DNA from: Vallitaleaceae bacterium 9-2
GTDB taxonomy: Bacteria; Bacillota; Clostridia; Lachnospirales; Vallitaleaceae
Direction: 5' to 3'
DNA: 64,000 bases
Assembly (NCBI GenBank): GCA_038396585.1
Contig: CP121691.1
Coordinates: 1 to 64,000 of the forward strand
Position 1 is the stretch's first letter, and each line of letters begins with the position of its first letter. Positions 51,683 through 61,250 of the stretch are shown one piece after another. The position numbers and the translations under genes were made by a program. The notes under the pieces were generated by a model. It was not told the origin of the DNA and made no database searches. It saw only the letters and a program-made list of their open reading frames with translations.

Positions 51683-53485
51683 ATGAATATAATACCAAAG
51701 CCAAAGCAGGTCGAAATATACGAAGGGCAATTTGTCATTGATATTCAAACAGCACTTATTGTGAGCAATCAACGCCAAACAAACAAGTTTGCGATTGAGT
51801 TAAAAGATTTTATTAAGGAGAAGCTGGGTTTAAATATAAATCTTTCCTTGTCGGCAAAGCGTAGAATTATTTTTGAGCATATGGCGACAGAGAATGCTTA
51901 TGAACTGAGGGTAGAGTGTGATGTCATTCGAATTCAAGCACCCGATGATCAAGGATTGTATTATGGAATGCAGACGTTAAAACAGCTGATTGTTCAGTTC
52001 AAACGCCATATTCCACAAATGTATATTCAAGATAAACCCTTATTTAATCATCGAGGGTTCTATCATGATGTGACACGCGGAAAAGTACCTACTCTTAAGA
52101 TGATGCAGTCACTTGCAGATACAATGGCTTTTTTTAAGTTAAATCAGTTACAGCTTTATGTGGAGCATACATTTTTGTTTAGCGGACAAAGCGAAGTGTG
52201 GACAGTAACAGACCCACTGACGGCAGAAGAAATTATTCAGTTGGATATGTACTGTCGTGAGCGTTACATTGAATTGGTTCCTTCAATTACAACGTTTGGA
52301 CATCTGTATGAAGCACTTCAAACCGATTCGTTTAAGCATCTTTCGGAAAGTGAAAAAATAGATGAGTTTAGTTTTTATGATCGGATGCTTCACCATACAC
52401 TAAATACCACATTGGATGAAAGCATTGCCTTTGTAAAACAAATGATGGATGACTTTGTTCCTTTGTTTAGTTCCAACAAACTCAACATTTGTGCAGATGA
52501 GACTTTTGACCTTGGAGAAGGAAGAACAAAGGCACTGGCACAAAAAGTTGGAAAAAGTCGCTTGTATGTTGACTTTTTGAATCAAATTATTGAGCATGCA
52601 CGTACGTATGATAAAGAAATTATGTTCTGGGGTGATATGATTTTGGAGCATTCAAAGTGTGCCAAAGAGTTGCCTAAGGATTTAGTCTGCTTAAACTGGT
52701 GGTATGAACCTGAATATCCTGAAGCAAAAGTTAAAGCGATTACAGAGTATGGATTTCCTCAATATATGTGCCCCGGGGTTAACGGATGGAATCGTTTTAT
52801 GAACAATCATCAAATGGCCTATGACAATATAAAGATGATGACCGATTATGGAAAGAAATATGATGCTATCGGTATATTAAATACAGATTGGGGCGATTTT
52901 GGGCACTGGAACTTTATCTACAACTCCTTCCCAGGATTAATATATGGAGCGGCGTTTTCTTGGGGAGACAGTCGCACGATTGAACAGATGAATCAAGCAG
53001 TAAATACTATGCTTTATGAGACGAACAACGATATAATGGGACTTCTTATGCAATTATCCGACAAACATATTATGGATTTCACCTCGTTTGTACGATGGTT
53101 TGAAAAGGATAATGATGAATACATTAAGCGTATCAATGTATCGGAAGAACATGTGTATACATGTAATAAAGACATTGAGCATATTATCCATACACTCCAA
53201 GACAGTATGCAAGGTTTGGACACACAAAAAAGAAAACATGTGAATGCATTTATTGTTTCAGCACAAGGCATACAATGGATGAACATGCTTTACCTATTGG
53301 TACGAAAAGACGCTCAAGGTATTGAATTAGAACAAGATTTAGATGCATGGCAACTGGCAGAACGCATTGAGTATTGGTTTTTGGATTTCAAACAAATATG
53401 GTTAATGGATAATAAACCATCAGAATTATCTCGAAGTACAGAGTTCATTCGCAAAATAACCACCTGGTTAAGAAATAATGCTTAA
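51683..53485 (+). CDS. Glycoside hydrolase family 20 beta-N-acetylhexosaminidase
   Basis: This is a 600-residue cytoplasmic enzyme without a signal peptide. An N-terminal GH20b-like domain (about 1-115) precedes the catalytic barrel, starting with NHRGFYHDVTRGKVPTL near 122-138. The acid/base pair typical of GH20 appears as ADETFDLG near 272. WGDMILEH near 317 and LNTDWGDFGHW near 400 line the site. It would remove terminal N-acetylhexosamines, for instance from chitin or peptidoglycan fragments already imported. I chose ATG 51683 behind TTGGAGGG. A convergent AraC regulator overlaps its stop by four bases and probably controls it. Confidence 0.9.
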   Translation: MNIIPKPKQVEIYEGQFVIDIQTALIVSNQRQTNKFAIELKDFIKEKLGLNINLSLSAKRRIIFEHMATENAYELRVECDVIRIQAPDDQGLYYGMQTLKQLIVQFKRHIPQMYIQDKPLFNHRGFYHDVTRGKVPTLKMMQSLADTMAFFKLNQLQLYVEHTFLFSGQSEVWTVTDPLTAEEIIQLDMYCRERYIELVPSITTFGHLYEALQTDSFKHLSESEKIDEFSFYDRMLHHTLNTTLDESIAFVKQMMDDFVPLFSSNKLNICADETFDLGEGRTKALAQKVGKSRLYVDFLNQIIEHARTYDKEIMFWGDMILEHSKCAKELPKDLVCLNWWYEPEYPEAKVKAITEYGFPQYMCPGVNGWNRFMNNHQMAYDNIKMMTDYGKKYDAIGILNTDWGDFGHWNFIYNSFPGLIYGAAFSWGDSRTIEQMNQAVNTMLYETNNDIMGLLMQLSDKHIMDFTSFVRWFEKDNDEYIKRINVSEEHVYTCNKDIEHIIHTLQDSMQGLDTQKRKHVNAFIVSAQGIQWMNMLYLLVRKDAQGIELEQDLDAWQLAERIEYWFLDFKQIWLMDNKPSELSRSTEFIRKITTWLRNNA

Positions 53486-54318
53486 ATTTGTTGGTTGAAG
53501 TATTGTGAAGGGGCGACAGACATAATTTTTTTAAATGTTCGTGAAAAATAGTTATAATCATTATAGCCAGAGTATTCGCAAGCCTTTGTGGGCGAAAGAC
53601 CATCAAGTATTAAGGCTGCAGCGTATTGACAGCGTTGTTCATTAAGGTGTGCGATAATGGTTTGGCCGGTATGTTTTTTAAATAAGCGACACATATATGG
53701 TTTTGAAAGCCCTAACTTCAAGGACATCTCTTCTAGAGTGACTTGTTCTGAAAAATGATGATTCAAATATTTTAGGATACTGTGTACATGGGTAAGACTT
53801 TGGGGATGGGTTGATTGAACAAGTAATGTTTCTTCCTTTTTTTGACAAAGCAGCCATCTAAAAAAATTTAAAATACTTGCAACAACAGCCAGTTCATAAT
53901 CTGGCTGTTTTTTATGCATTTCATCGATAATCGTATCCAGATATTTTGTTGCTTTAGGTTGAATACATATTGTAGGATATTGATTTGAAGGTAATTGTAA
54001 TTGAGGATATGAGGATAAGTAGGGCATATCTCGCAAATCAATTTGAAGAATATAATGAATGGTGTGATCATAAAAATCTGAGCCGCGATGCGCAAGCCCC
54101 CAATAGACGATGCCGATATCACCTGCATATAAGCGCTGTGTATGTCCATCGATATTTAAAAGGAGACTTCCTTGTTTAACATAATATATCTCAATTGCTT
54201 CATGCCAGTGATAGTCACACCCCTTATGCGAAGCGTCGTGATGCATTTCTTGAACGATTACAGGAACGTTAGGATTATTCATCAATATATTTTCAAAATT
54301 TATGTTCATCGCGGCCAT
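53482..54318 (-). CDS. AraC-family regulator with cupin sensor domain
   Basis: This is a soluble regulator of 278 residues. The N-terminal cupin-like arm has HWHEAIEIYYVKQGSLLLN near 37-55, and the C-terminal AraC DNA-binding domain has LEEMSLKLGLSKPYMCRLF near 195-213 and CEYSGYNDYNYFSRTFKKI near 244-262. Such proteins usually sense sugars. It converges on the GH20 gene with a four-base stop overlap, so regulation of the glycosidase or of the divergent lipoprotein gene at 54493 is plausible. AAAGGAGC precedes the ATG at 54318; an ATG three codons later is possible. Confidence 0.9.
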   Translation of the reverse strand: MAAMNINFENILMNNPNVPVIVQEMHHDASHKGCDYHWHEAIEIYYVKQGSLLLNIDGHTQRLYAGDIGIVYWGLAHRGSDFYDHTIHYILQIDLRDMPYLSSYPQLQLPSNQYPTICIQPKATKYLDTIIDEMHKKQPDYELAVVASILNFFRWLLCQKKEETLLVQSTHPQSLTHVHSILKYLNHHFSEQVTLEEMSLKLGLSKPYMCRLFKKHTGQTIIAHLNEQRCQYAAALILDGLSPTKACEYSGYNDYNYFSRTFKKIMSVAPSQYFNQQI

Positions 54319-54492
54319 AAAAAACGTGCTCCTTTCAAGTGTTTTGTGTAGTCCTAATTAGATTGTACAGGGGAAATTTGGATACTGTCAAGCTAGGAAA
54401 ACACATTCGTTTTATTTGCTAATTAAGGGGTTGTAGTGTAAAATTAAATCAACGTTTTTTATATCATAGATTATGAAGGGATAAAAATAGTT

Positions 54493-55938
54493 ATGAAGCT
54501 CAAAGGTTTTTATATTGGTGTGTTGGCTGTTCTTATTTTTTTATTATCAGGATGTCAAGAAAAGACAGAAATCTCAGTATTTGATATAGATTCGACCAAT
54601 ATTGATATGTGGGATGTCTATATTGAGCAGTTGATAGAGCAAAAAGCTTATTATAAAGCGAATATAAGCTTATATCAGTATTTTGATATGCTTAAAGATA
54701 ATGAAAACTTACCCGATAAAATAAAGGACCAAGCACTGCAATCACTTTTGAGCTATGGCCATGAGCTGATGGGTCATGGAGTGAGCGTAGGATATTGGTA
54801 TAATCAATTGCAACCTAAGCATGTGGATTTGACAGCAATTGGGATAAGTTATATGCCTCAAGAGACAATTGATTTAAAAGAGCCGAGAGGTTTGACCTTA
54901 AAGTATACCCTTGACGGCTCCAATCCTATGGATACGGGAATCGCTGCTAAAAAAATCATACTAGAAGGTCAAGAGGGTGACGTTGAGTTATCGGTCGTGT
55001 ATATGAATCGTTTTGGAATATATGGACCAACAACAACACGAAAAATACATGTAGACGTACCAGAAGAAGCACCGGAAGAAATCCCGGAAGAAGTTTTAGA
55101 TAAAATTCCCGGAGAAACCGCTGGAGAAGATGGGACGGGTCAAGAAGACTTAGAAAACCCTAAGCCAAGGGATGGGGTAACAATTCAAATCGCACTGTTT
55201 GGTTTTGAAGCATCGGTAAATCAAGCGTATCAAGACCTGTTTAAATCACTTGAGAGTGAAGGAATATATGCTCAGGCAAAGGTTTATAAAACCTTAAGTG
55301 AAGTTGATTATAGTCAATTACCGGATGTCTTAATCAGTCAGGCAAACTATGCTCAGGATGTATCAGCTTATGGGATTGCATTAGCCGTTGATGAGGTCAT
55401 GGATATGGAAGCGTATACGTATTATGGTGACGCATTAAATGCCGGAAGGTTCAAAGGAAAAACATATGTCTTGCCGCTTACTATTCGACCTAATGAGGTG
55501 TCTAGTGCATCCTCGCCAGAAATAGTTCTAGGTCTTTACTATGGCTTGGGGGGAGATATCCTTGATACGGAGTATGAAGCTATTGAAATGGATGAAAAGC
55601 TGTTAGCCGATGCAGTGGCAATGTATAATGCCCAGACAATGGATGTGGATCCGATTTTATATAATCATATTTCGGGTATGATGGTATCAAGATTTGCGAT
55701 TATTGGTGCTGACGGAGAAGCGAAAAAAACGATGATAACTCAGATGTATAAGTATTTATATGGGCATCCAGAGGCGCTAGAACAAGTGAGTCTGGCTGAG
55801 GGAAGTACAGTTGTTTTTGAAACTAATCAAGATATAGACGATGAAAAAAAGCAGCGGATAGAAGGAAATGTATCAACCATCCAAAGTTATAGTTTGCAAA
55901 ATATATATAATCAGATTCGAGAAAAAATAGAAAATTAG
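54493..55938 (+). CDS. Lipoprotein with chitobiase-C-terminal-like repeat and binding-protein-like domain
   Basis: This 481-residue surface lipoprotein has lipobox LLSGC with Cys21. Residues about 22-110 are helical. A segment with LKYTLDGSNPMDTG near 137-150 matches the fn3-like domains that follow hexosaminidases (CHB_HEX_C type). A Pro/Glu-rich linker follows (about 188-226), and the last 250 residues resemble a solute-binding protein lobe (FKGKTYVLPLTIRPNEV near 320-336). I do not know a family with this exact order. It lies next to AraC and GH20 genes, so a role in N-acetylated glycan capture is possible but unproven. marR follows eight bases after its stop. Confidence 0.75.
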   Translation: MKLKGFYIGVLAVLIFLLSGCQEKTEISVFDIDSTNIDMWDVYIEQLIEQKAYYKANISLYQYFDMLKDNENLPDKIKDQALQSLLSYGHELMGHGVSVGYWYNQLQPKHVDLTAIGISYMPQETIDLKEPRGLTLKYTLDGSNPMDTGIAAKKIILEGQEGDVELSVVYMNRFGIYGPTTTRKIHVDVPEEAPEEIPEEVLDKIPGETAGEDGTGQEDLENPKPRDGVTIQIALFGFEASVNQAYQDLFKSLESEGIYAQAKVYKTLSEVDYSQLPDVLISQANYAQDVSAYGIALAVDEVMDMEAYTYYGDALNAGRFKGKTYVLPLTIRPNEVSSASSPEIVLGLYYGLGGDILDTEYEAIEMDEKLLADAVAMYNAQTMDVDPILYNHISGMMVSRFAIIGADGEAKKTMITQMYKYLYGHPEALEQVSLAEGSTVVFETNQDIDDEKKQRIEGNVSTIQSYSLQNIYNQIREKIEN

Positions 55939-55946
55939 GTGAAGTT

Positions 55947-56402
55947 ATGGATCAAAAATATGAAGTGCTTAATCATATCCTCGTGCATTTGTTTAATGAT
56001 ATTATGAAAGTAGAAGAAAAAGCCTTGGCTCAAGGTCCTTTTAAGGAGCTTACTATTACAGATATGCATACAATTGAAGCGATTGGATTAAATACATCCC
56101 GTAATATGTCTTCGATAGCCAAAGATTTATCGATTACCGTAGGAACACTGACGATTGCGATTAATCATTTGGTCAAAAAAGGGTTTGTTCAGCGGATTCG
56201 AAGTTCAAAAGACCGACGGGTTGTCTTAGTTTCATTAACATTGCAAGGAAAAAAGGCCTTTCGTCATCATATCGAGTTCCATGATCGGATGGTAAAAGAA
56301 GTGATGAGTCGACTAGAAGAAGATGAGCTTGAGGTTTTGGTGAAAGCATTGACAAAAGTAGATGATTTTTTCAGTCATGAAAAGGGGAAGTTGGGGCTAT
56401 AA
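55947..56402 (+). CDS. MarR-family transcriptional regulator
   Basis: This is a winged-helix regulator of 151 residues. The recognition region is SIAKDLSITVGTLTIAINHL near 53-72, and the wing has RSSKDRRVVLVSLT near 82-95. It resembles FabT-like MarR proteins, which often sit in front of fatty-acid genes, but no fab genes are present here. It follows the lipoprotein gene by eight bases and may be co-transcribed with it. AGGTGA lies before the ATG. Confidence 0.88.
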   Translation: MDQKYEVLNHILVHLFNDIMKVEEKALAQGPFKELTITDMHTIEAIGLNTSRNMSSIAKDLSITVGTLTIAINHLVKKGFVQRIRSSKDRRVVLVSLTLQGKKAFRHHIEFHDRMVKEVMSRLEEDELEVLVKALTKVDDFFSHEKGKLGL

Positions 56403-56405
56403 ATC

Positions 56406-56434
56406 TTGTTTTTATCAAGGTTTAATGATACAAT
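56406..56434 (+). promoter_or_regulatory. Promoter of the XRE-TPR regulator
   Basis: TTGTTT (56406-56411) and TACAAT (56429-56434) are 17 bases apart, with TG at 56426-56427 extending the -10. Confidence 0.6.
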
Positions 56435-56482
56435 ATTTTAAGTTAGGCTTGTTAGCCGATATGAACTTAAGGAGTCAGTCAT

Positions 56483-57403
56483 ATGGAGAGAACCTTAGGA
56501 CAAAAAATAAGGGATGAGCGAAAAAAGAATAAACTGACACAAAAAGAGTTGGCAGGTAATTTTATAACTCGAAATATGTTGAGTCAAATTGAAAATAATC
56601 TTGCAAAGCCATCAATTACAACGATGGCGTATTTGGCGAATCGTTTGAATAAAACGATAGATTATTTTATGAGTGAAGAAACAAAATCAGAGCAAATCGC
56701 AAAGTTGGCCAAAGAATTAATGTCTGACTATAAAGAAGATAATTGTATCGAAGTTCTTGAACGTTTGGAAGCCTTACGTGTTGAATCCCCATCAATATTT
56801 AATTCCAACTTTATTGAGGATATATATATCAATTGCCATTTTAAAAAAGCAAATATGCATATAAAAAATGGTGAGTATCAGCAAGCACTTTTTTATTATG
56901 AGAAACTGCTTGAAAATGAGAATAATCTCTTGCTAAATCATGAACTCATTGCATATGAATTATATGTAAAGCTAGTGGATGCATATACAATGACCGGGGA
57001 CCATAAAAAAGCAATGAATTATAACCAAAAAGCCAAAGAATTAATACGTCGATTGATTGCAGGTAAAGAAGTTCAAGATGTGTACTTGCTGTTTTCACAA
57101 AACGATAATGAAGCGGCAATCAGCGCAGCCAAAAATATTGATTTTGAAATGTTAGATGACTATAGTAAAGCCAGATATAATATGGTGCTAGGAAGCGCCT
57201 ATTTTAATCTCAAGGACTATCTTAAAGCCATTAAATACTTGGAGAAGTCGATTACGTATTATCAGGAAAAAATGTATAATAGCTTAACAGTTATGATTTT
57301 TGAAGAGCTAAGTAAATGCTATGCGAATTTAGACCAACATGAAAAAGCGGTTGAGTATATGAAGAAAGCGAAAATTAGTTTTGAAAAGGGGCAGATTCAT
57401 TGA
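56483..57403 (+). CDS. XRE-family regulator with TPR repeats
   Basis: This 306-residue protein has an N-terminal helix-turn-helix of the Cro/C1 type (LGQKIRDERKKNKLTQKELA near 5-24, NMLSQIENNLAKPS near 31-44) and about five TPR-like repeats from about 80 to 300, including AMNYNQKAKELIRRL and AIKYLEKSITYYQ. This architecture is shared with the RRNPP group of peptide-sensing regulators (Rgg, PlcR, PrgX), but no small signal peptide gene is obvious next to it. AAGGAG precedes the ATG. Its stop overlaps the metG promoter. Confidence 0.87.
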   Translation: MERTLGQKIRDERKKNKLTQKELAGNFITRNMLSQIENNLAKPSITTMAYLANRLNKTIDYFMSEETKSEQIAKLAKELMSDYKEDNCIEVLERLEALRVESPSIFNSNFIEDIYINCHFKKANMHIKNGEYQQALFYYEKLLENENNLLLNHELIAYELYVKLVDAYTMTGDHKKAMNYNQKAKELIRRLIAGKEVQDVYLLFSQNDNEAAISAAKNIDFEMLDDYSKARYNMVLGSAYFNLKDYLKAIKYLEKSITYYQEKMYNSLTVMIFEELSKCYANLDQHEKAVEYMKKAKISFEKGQIH

Positions 57404-57428
57404 TTTCGTTTTTTCATTAGTGTATAAT
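57400..57428 (+). promoter_or_regulatory. Promoter of metG
   Basis: TTGATT (57400-57405) and TATAAT (57423-57428) have 17-base spacing. There is no room for a T-box before metG. Confidence 0.65.
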
Positions 57429-57457
57429 CGTACTAGTTAATCATAAGGAGGATTATT

Positions 57458-59413
57458 ATGGCTAAAAAACCATATTATATTACGACAGCCATCGCATATA
57501 CATCGCGAACACCACATATTGGAAATACCTATGAAGCAGTTATTACAGATAGTATCGCACGTTTTAAGCGCTTGTTGGGATATGATGTTTTTTTTCAAAC
57601 AGGAACGGATGAGCATGGGCAAAAAATTCAGCTTCAGGCACAAGAAGAGAACATTACACCTAAACAACATGTAGACAAAATCGCAGGTGAAGTTAAGGAA
57701 ATCTGGGATTTAATGAATACAAGCTATGATAAATTTATTCGAACAACGGATGATGAACATGTAAAAACGGTTCAAAAGATTTTTAAAAAATTATATGATC
57801 AAGGTGATATCTATAAAGGAAGCTATGAAGGGCTTTATTGTACACCCTGTGAATCCTTTTTTACTGAAAGCCAGCTTGTCGATGGAAAATGTCCGGATTG
57901 TGGTCGAGAAGTGGAAAAAACCAGTGAAGAAGCCTATTTTCTTAAATTGAGTAAATATGCGGATCGATTAATGGATCACATCAATCAACATCCTGAGTTT
58001 ATTCAACCAGAATCACGTAAAAATGAAATGGTAAACAACTTCCTAAAGCCTGGATTACAAGACTTATGTGTGTCACGAACGAGCTTTAATTGGGGTGTTC
58101 CGGTAACGTTTGATGAAGGACATGTTATCTATGTATGGATTGATGCCTTATCAAACTATATTACAGGGCTTGGCTATGACCCAGAGGGTAATCATGGTGA
58201 CTTATTTAATAAGTACTGGCCGGCGGATGTCCATATTATAGGTAAGGACATTTTACGATTCCATACTATTTATTGGCCGATTATGTTGATGGCCCTTGAG
58301 GTTGAATTACCTAAGCAAGTGTTTGGCCATCCATGGCTAATGATTGGCATGGATAAGATGAGTAAATCCCGTGGAAATGTTATCTATGCCAAAGATCTCG
58401 TAGAATTTTTTGGTGTTGATGCGGTTCGATATTATTTATTACATGAGATGCCTTTTGGTCAAGACGGTACATTAACCTATGAATTGTTGGTTCAACGTAT
58501 TAATTCTGATTTGGCAAATATATTAGGTAACTTAGTTAATCGTACAGTAGCTATGGTAAATAAGTATTTTGATGGTGTGATTCAAGCGCCGGATACGAAA
58601 GAAGCGATTGATGATTCCTTACGGACATTAGCTTTGGCTACACCAGGGAAAGTGTTGGATAAAATGGATGATCTTCGTGTTGCTGACGCCATGGATGCGA
58701 TATGGACATTGCTTCGTCGTTCCAACAAATATATTGATGAGACAACACCATGGATTTTGGCTAAGGATGAAGCATTAATGCCACGTCTTGGAACCGTATT
58801 ATATAACTTGCTTGAATCCATTCGTATGTCTGCAGTTATGTTGCAGCCATTTATGCCAGAGACTGCAGAAAAAATCTTTGAACAACTCAATACGCAAGTG
58901 ACGGATTGGGATTCTCTTGGCAACTTTGATGGTATTCATGCCGGGGATAAAGTTGGAGAAGGTGTTGCCTTATTTGCACGTCTTGATGAGAAAAAAACAT
59001 TAGACATGATTGAAGAAAAAATGCAGGCAAAGCAACCCAAAAAAGTCGTTGAAGAACCTAAACAACCTCAAGAAGTTGAAGAGGTTCCAGAGATTACTAT
59101 TGATGATTTTGCAAAGGTACAGTTTGCAGTAGGAGAAATCCTTGAATGTAAAAAACATCCGAAGGCAGATCGACTCCTTGTCTCAAAAGTTCAATTAGGC
59201 GAGGAAATACGCCAAATCGTCTCTGGGATTGCAAATTCATATACGCCAGAAGAACTTGTTGGTAAGCAAGTGGTTGTAGTGAAGAACTTAAAGCCGGTAA
59301 AACTTCGAGGTGAGTTGTCAGAAGGAATGATTTTAGCTGCATCAAAAGAAGATGGAAAAGTAAGTCTTGTAACTGTGGACAAGGCCGTTAATAGTGGAGC
59401 AGAAGTTCGATAG
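57458..59413 (+). CDS. metG: Methionyl-tRNA synthetase
   Basis: This class I synthetase charges both initiator and elongator Met tRNA. The 651-residue product has the HIGH-like PHIGNTY near 18-24, a zinc knuckle with CTPCESFF and CPDCG near 127-148, KMSKS at 300-304, and a C-terminal EMAP/tRNA-binding domain from about 545 (KVQFAVGEILECKKHPKADR near 551-570). The last domain dimerises the enzyme. AAGGAGG precedes the ATG. tatD follows after 21 bases, the usual metG-tatD pair. Confidence 0.97.
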   Translation: MAKKPYYITTAIAYTSRTPHIGNTYEAVITDSIARFKRLLGYDVFFQTGTDEHGQKIQLQAQEENITPKQHVDKIAGEVKEIWDLMNTSYDKFIRTTDDEHVKTVQKIFKKLYDQGDIYKGSYEGLYCTPCESFFTESQLVDGKCPDCGREVEKTSEEAYFLKLSKYADRLMDHINQHPEFIQPESRKNEMVNNFLKPGLQDLCVSRTSFNWGVPVTFDEGHVIYVWIDALSNYITGLGYDPEGNHGDLFNKYWPADVHIIGKDILRFHTIYWPIMLMALEVELPKQVFGHPWLMIGMDKMSKSRGNVIYAKDLVEFFGVDAVRYYLLHEMPFGQDGTLTYELLVQRINSDLANILGNLVNRTVAMVNKYFDGVIQAPDTKEAIDDSLRTLALATPGKVLDKMDDLRVADAMDAIWTLLRRSNKYIDETTPWILAKDEALMPRLGTVLYNLLESIRMSAVMLQPFMPETAEKIFEQLNTQVTDWDSLGNFDGIHAGDKVGEGVALFARLDEKKTLDMIEEKMQAKQPKKVVEEPKQPQEVEEVPEITIDDFAKVQFAVGEILECKKHPKADRLLVSKVQLGEEIRQIVSGIANSYTPEELVGKQVVVVKNLKPVKLRGELSEGMILAASKEDGKVSLVTVDKAVNSGAEVR

Positions 59414-59434
59414 ATTTTGACAGAAGGTGATTAA

Positions 59435-60217
59435 ATGATTTTTGAAAGTCATGCACATTATGATGATCCACAATTTTATAAAGATAGAGAAGCAATGTTT
59501 AAAGAGTTTCCAAAACAAAATATTCAATATGTAATCAATATCGGGGCGGACATGCGTTCGTCCAGATTATCCATTGAACTTGCCAAACGTTATCCTTTTT
59601 TGTATGCAACGGTGGGGGTACATCCTCATGATGTTGGTGAAATGAAAGAGGAGGACTTAGAGCGTTTGATTCATTTGGCTACATATGAAAAGGTGGTTGC
59701 AATCGGAGAGATTGGCCTAGACTACTACTATGATAGTGCGCCGAAAAGTGTGCAGAAGCTTTGGTTTAGAGAGCAGCTAAAGCTTGCCAATGAGCTGGAT
59801 TTGCCAGTGGTTATACATAGTCGAGAGGCATCGCAAGATACGTTTGATCTTCTCATGGAAGCCGATTTAAAAAGTGCACGTAATCCTAAGCGCCCCAAAG
59901 GCGTTATTCACTGTTATTCAGGGCATGCTCAAATGGCGATGGATTATATAAAAGCTGGATATATGATTGGGGTTGGCGGTGTAATTACGTTTAAAAACGG
60001 TAAAAAATTACGTGAAGTGGTTGAAGCCATTCCAATGGAAAGTATTGTTGTGGAGACAGATGCGCCCTATTTGGCACCGGAACCGTATCGAGGAAAACGC
60101 AATGATTCTAGATACTTGAAATACATTATAGAAGAAATCGGAAAAATAAAAGGAATATCCCCAGAAGACGTCGAAGATATAACGTATCAAAATGGGAAGC
60201 GATTATTTTTTGATTAA
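59435..60217 (+). CDS. tatD: TatD-family metal-dependent DNase
   Basis: TatD is a metal-dependent hydrolase of the amidohydrolase superfamily with nuclease activity linked to DNA repair. The 260-residue barrel has the metal ligands in ESHAHYDD at 4-11, GEIGLDYYYD near 92-101, HSREA near 128, HCYSGHA near 154 and TDAPYLAPEPYRGK near 205-218. AAGGTG precedes the ATG. The frame overlaps or abuts the next gene. rnmV and ksgA, which commonly follow tatD in Firmicutes, are not next. Confidence 0.95.
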   Translation: MIFESHAHYDDPQFYKDREAMFKEFPKQNIQYVINIGADMRSSRLSIELAKRYPFLYATVGVHPHDVGEMKEEDLERLIHLATYEKVVAIGEIGLDYYYDSAPKSVQKLWFREQLKLANELDLPVVIHSREASQDTFDLLMEADLKSARNPKRPKGVIHCYSGHAQMAMDYIKAGYMIGVGGVITFKNGKKLREVVEAIPMESIVVETDAPYLAPEPYRGKRNDSRYLKYIIEEIGKIKGISPEDVEDITYQNGKRLFFD

Positions 60218-60230
60218 GCGAGGTAATATT

Positions 60231-61151
60231 ATGATGCTCTATATCAAAGCGCTTGGATTTAGTGAATATGATACAAGAGAAAAAGCGGAAAAACTTGTAC
60301 AACAAGTAATAGACAAACCCACAACGCGTTATATTTCAAACTATAAAGAAGATGCAATAAAAGTCGAATACTATAAATCCTATGGCAAAGATTTTGGTCT
60401 TGTGGTGCGTGGAGAGATGGATGATAAAGAGGAACTGGTAATTCATACCGTCATCCCTTATGCAAAAGGGCGCAACCTGATGGATACCCATGAGATTGAT
60501 GTTTCAGCCAATGATGATACGATGAGTTATAGTGGATTTTGTGAAGAGAACAAATCAGGTACGCCGGTATCTTTTTATTTGCAAAACCTGATTGATTATA
60601 TTGAAATTCAAGATGATGAACATGTATATATTGATGGGGTTCGCTTATCTTTATTTGCGGTGGAAGGCACGGTGATTCTTCCTATCGAAAAAGATGAAGA
60701 CGATGAAGATATGGAACTTGCGGAGCAGTTGATTCGAGAAGAGTTACTTAATCAAGCGCGTGAAGGGGATGAAGATGCTATGGATGCCCTTGAAGAAGAA
60801 GCGCTAGAAGCAACACGCATTTTACGGGAGCGACTTAAAAATGAAGACCTCTTGACAATTTTGGAAGGTTTTTTCATCCCATTAGGAGATACAGAAGACG
60901 TATATTCAGTGCTTGGCACGATTATTGACGCAAAAAAACTGATCAACCGAGTTACTAAGGAAGAAGTTTGGCGAATACGTATGCGATGTATGAACATTGT
61001 TGTGGATACGTACATTAATTCAGAGGACCTTATTGGCAAACCCATGCGCGGCATGCGCTTTAAAGGAACCTGTTGGGTACATGGTCAGATTGACTTTGAA
61101 TTGCATGATGATTTTGAAAACCATAACGAAGATAATGATGCGACAAACTAG
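60231..61151 (+). CDS. DUF3881 family protein
   Basis: This is a 306-residue cytosolic protein of the DUF3881 family, which is mainly found in Lachnospiraceae-type Clostridia. Characteristic pieces are LYIKALGFSEYDTREKAEKL near 3-22, GRNLMDTHEIDVSANDDTMS near 79-98 and a helical, highly acidic middle (about 146-200, DEDDEDMELAEQLI). Its function is unknown. I chose ATG 60231 with GCGAGGT upstream; the ATG at 60234 is equally possible. It follows tatD by 13 bases and is therefore probably in the metG-tatD operon. Confidence 0.8.
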   Translation: MMLYIKALGFSEYDTREKAEKLVQQVIDKPTTRYISNYKEDAIKVEYYKSYGKDFGLVVRGEMDDKEELVIHTVIPYAKGRNLMDTHEIDVSANDDTMSYSGFCEENKSGTPVSFYLQNLIDYIEIQDDEHVYIDGVRLSLFAVEGTVILPIEKDEDDEDMELAEQLIREELLNQAREGDEDAMDALEEEALEATRILRERLKNEDLLTILEGFFIPLGDTEDVYSVLGTIIDAKKLINRVTKEEVWRIRMRCMNIVVDTYINSEDLIGKPMRGMRFKGTCWVHGQIDFELHDDFENHNEDNDATN

Positions 61152-61176
61152 TCGCATCAAAGCTTTGTTCTTATTT

Positions 61177-61248
61177 GTCCTCATAGTTAAATGGATATAA
61201 CCGGGACCTCCTAAGTCTCAATTCTAGGTTCGATTCCTAGTGGGGACG
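61177..61248 (+). tRNA. tRNA-Arg (anticodon CCT)
   Basis: Acceptor GTCCTCA/TGGGGAC pairs through G-U steps. The anticodon stem GGGAC/GTCTC presents loop CTCCTAA with CCT for AGG codons. The T arm is CTAGGTTCGATTCCTAG. The discriminator is G. It starts 25 bases after the DUF3881 stop and may be cut from that transcript. Confidence 0.93.
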
Positions 61249-61250
61249 TT

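Noticed and set aside
57404-57457. T-box or other riboswitch before metG
   Set aside because: Only 54 bases separate metG from the preceding gene, mostly promoter.
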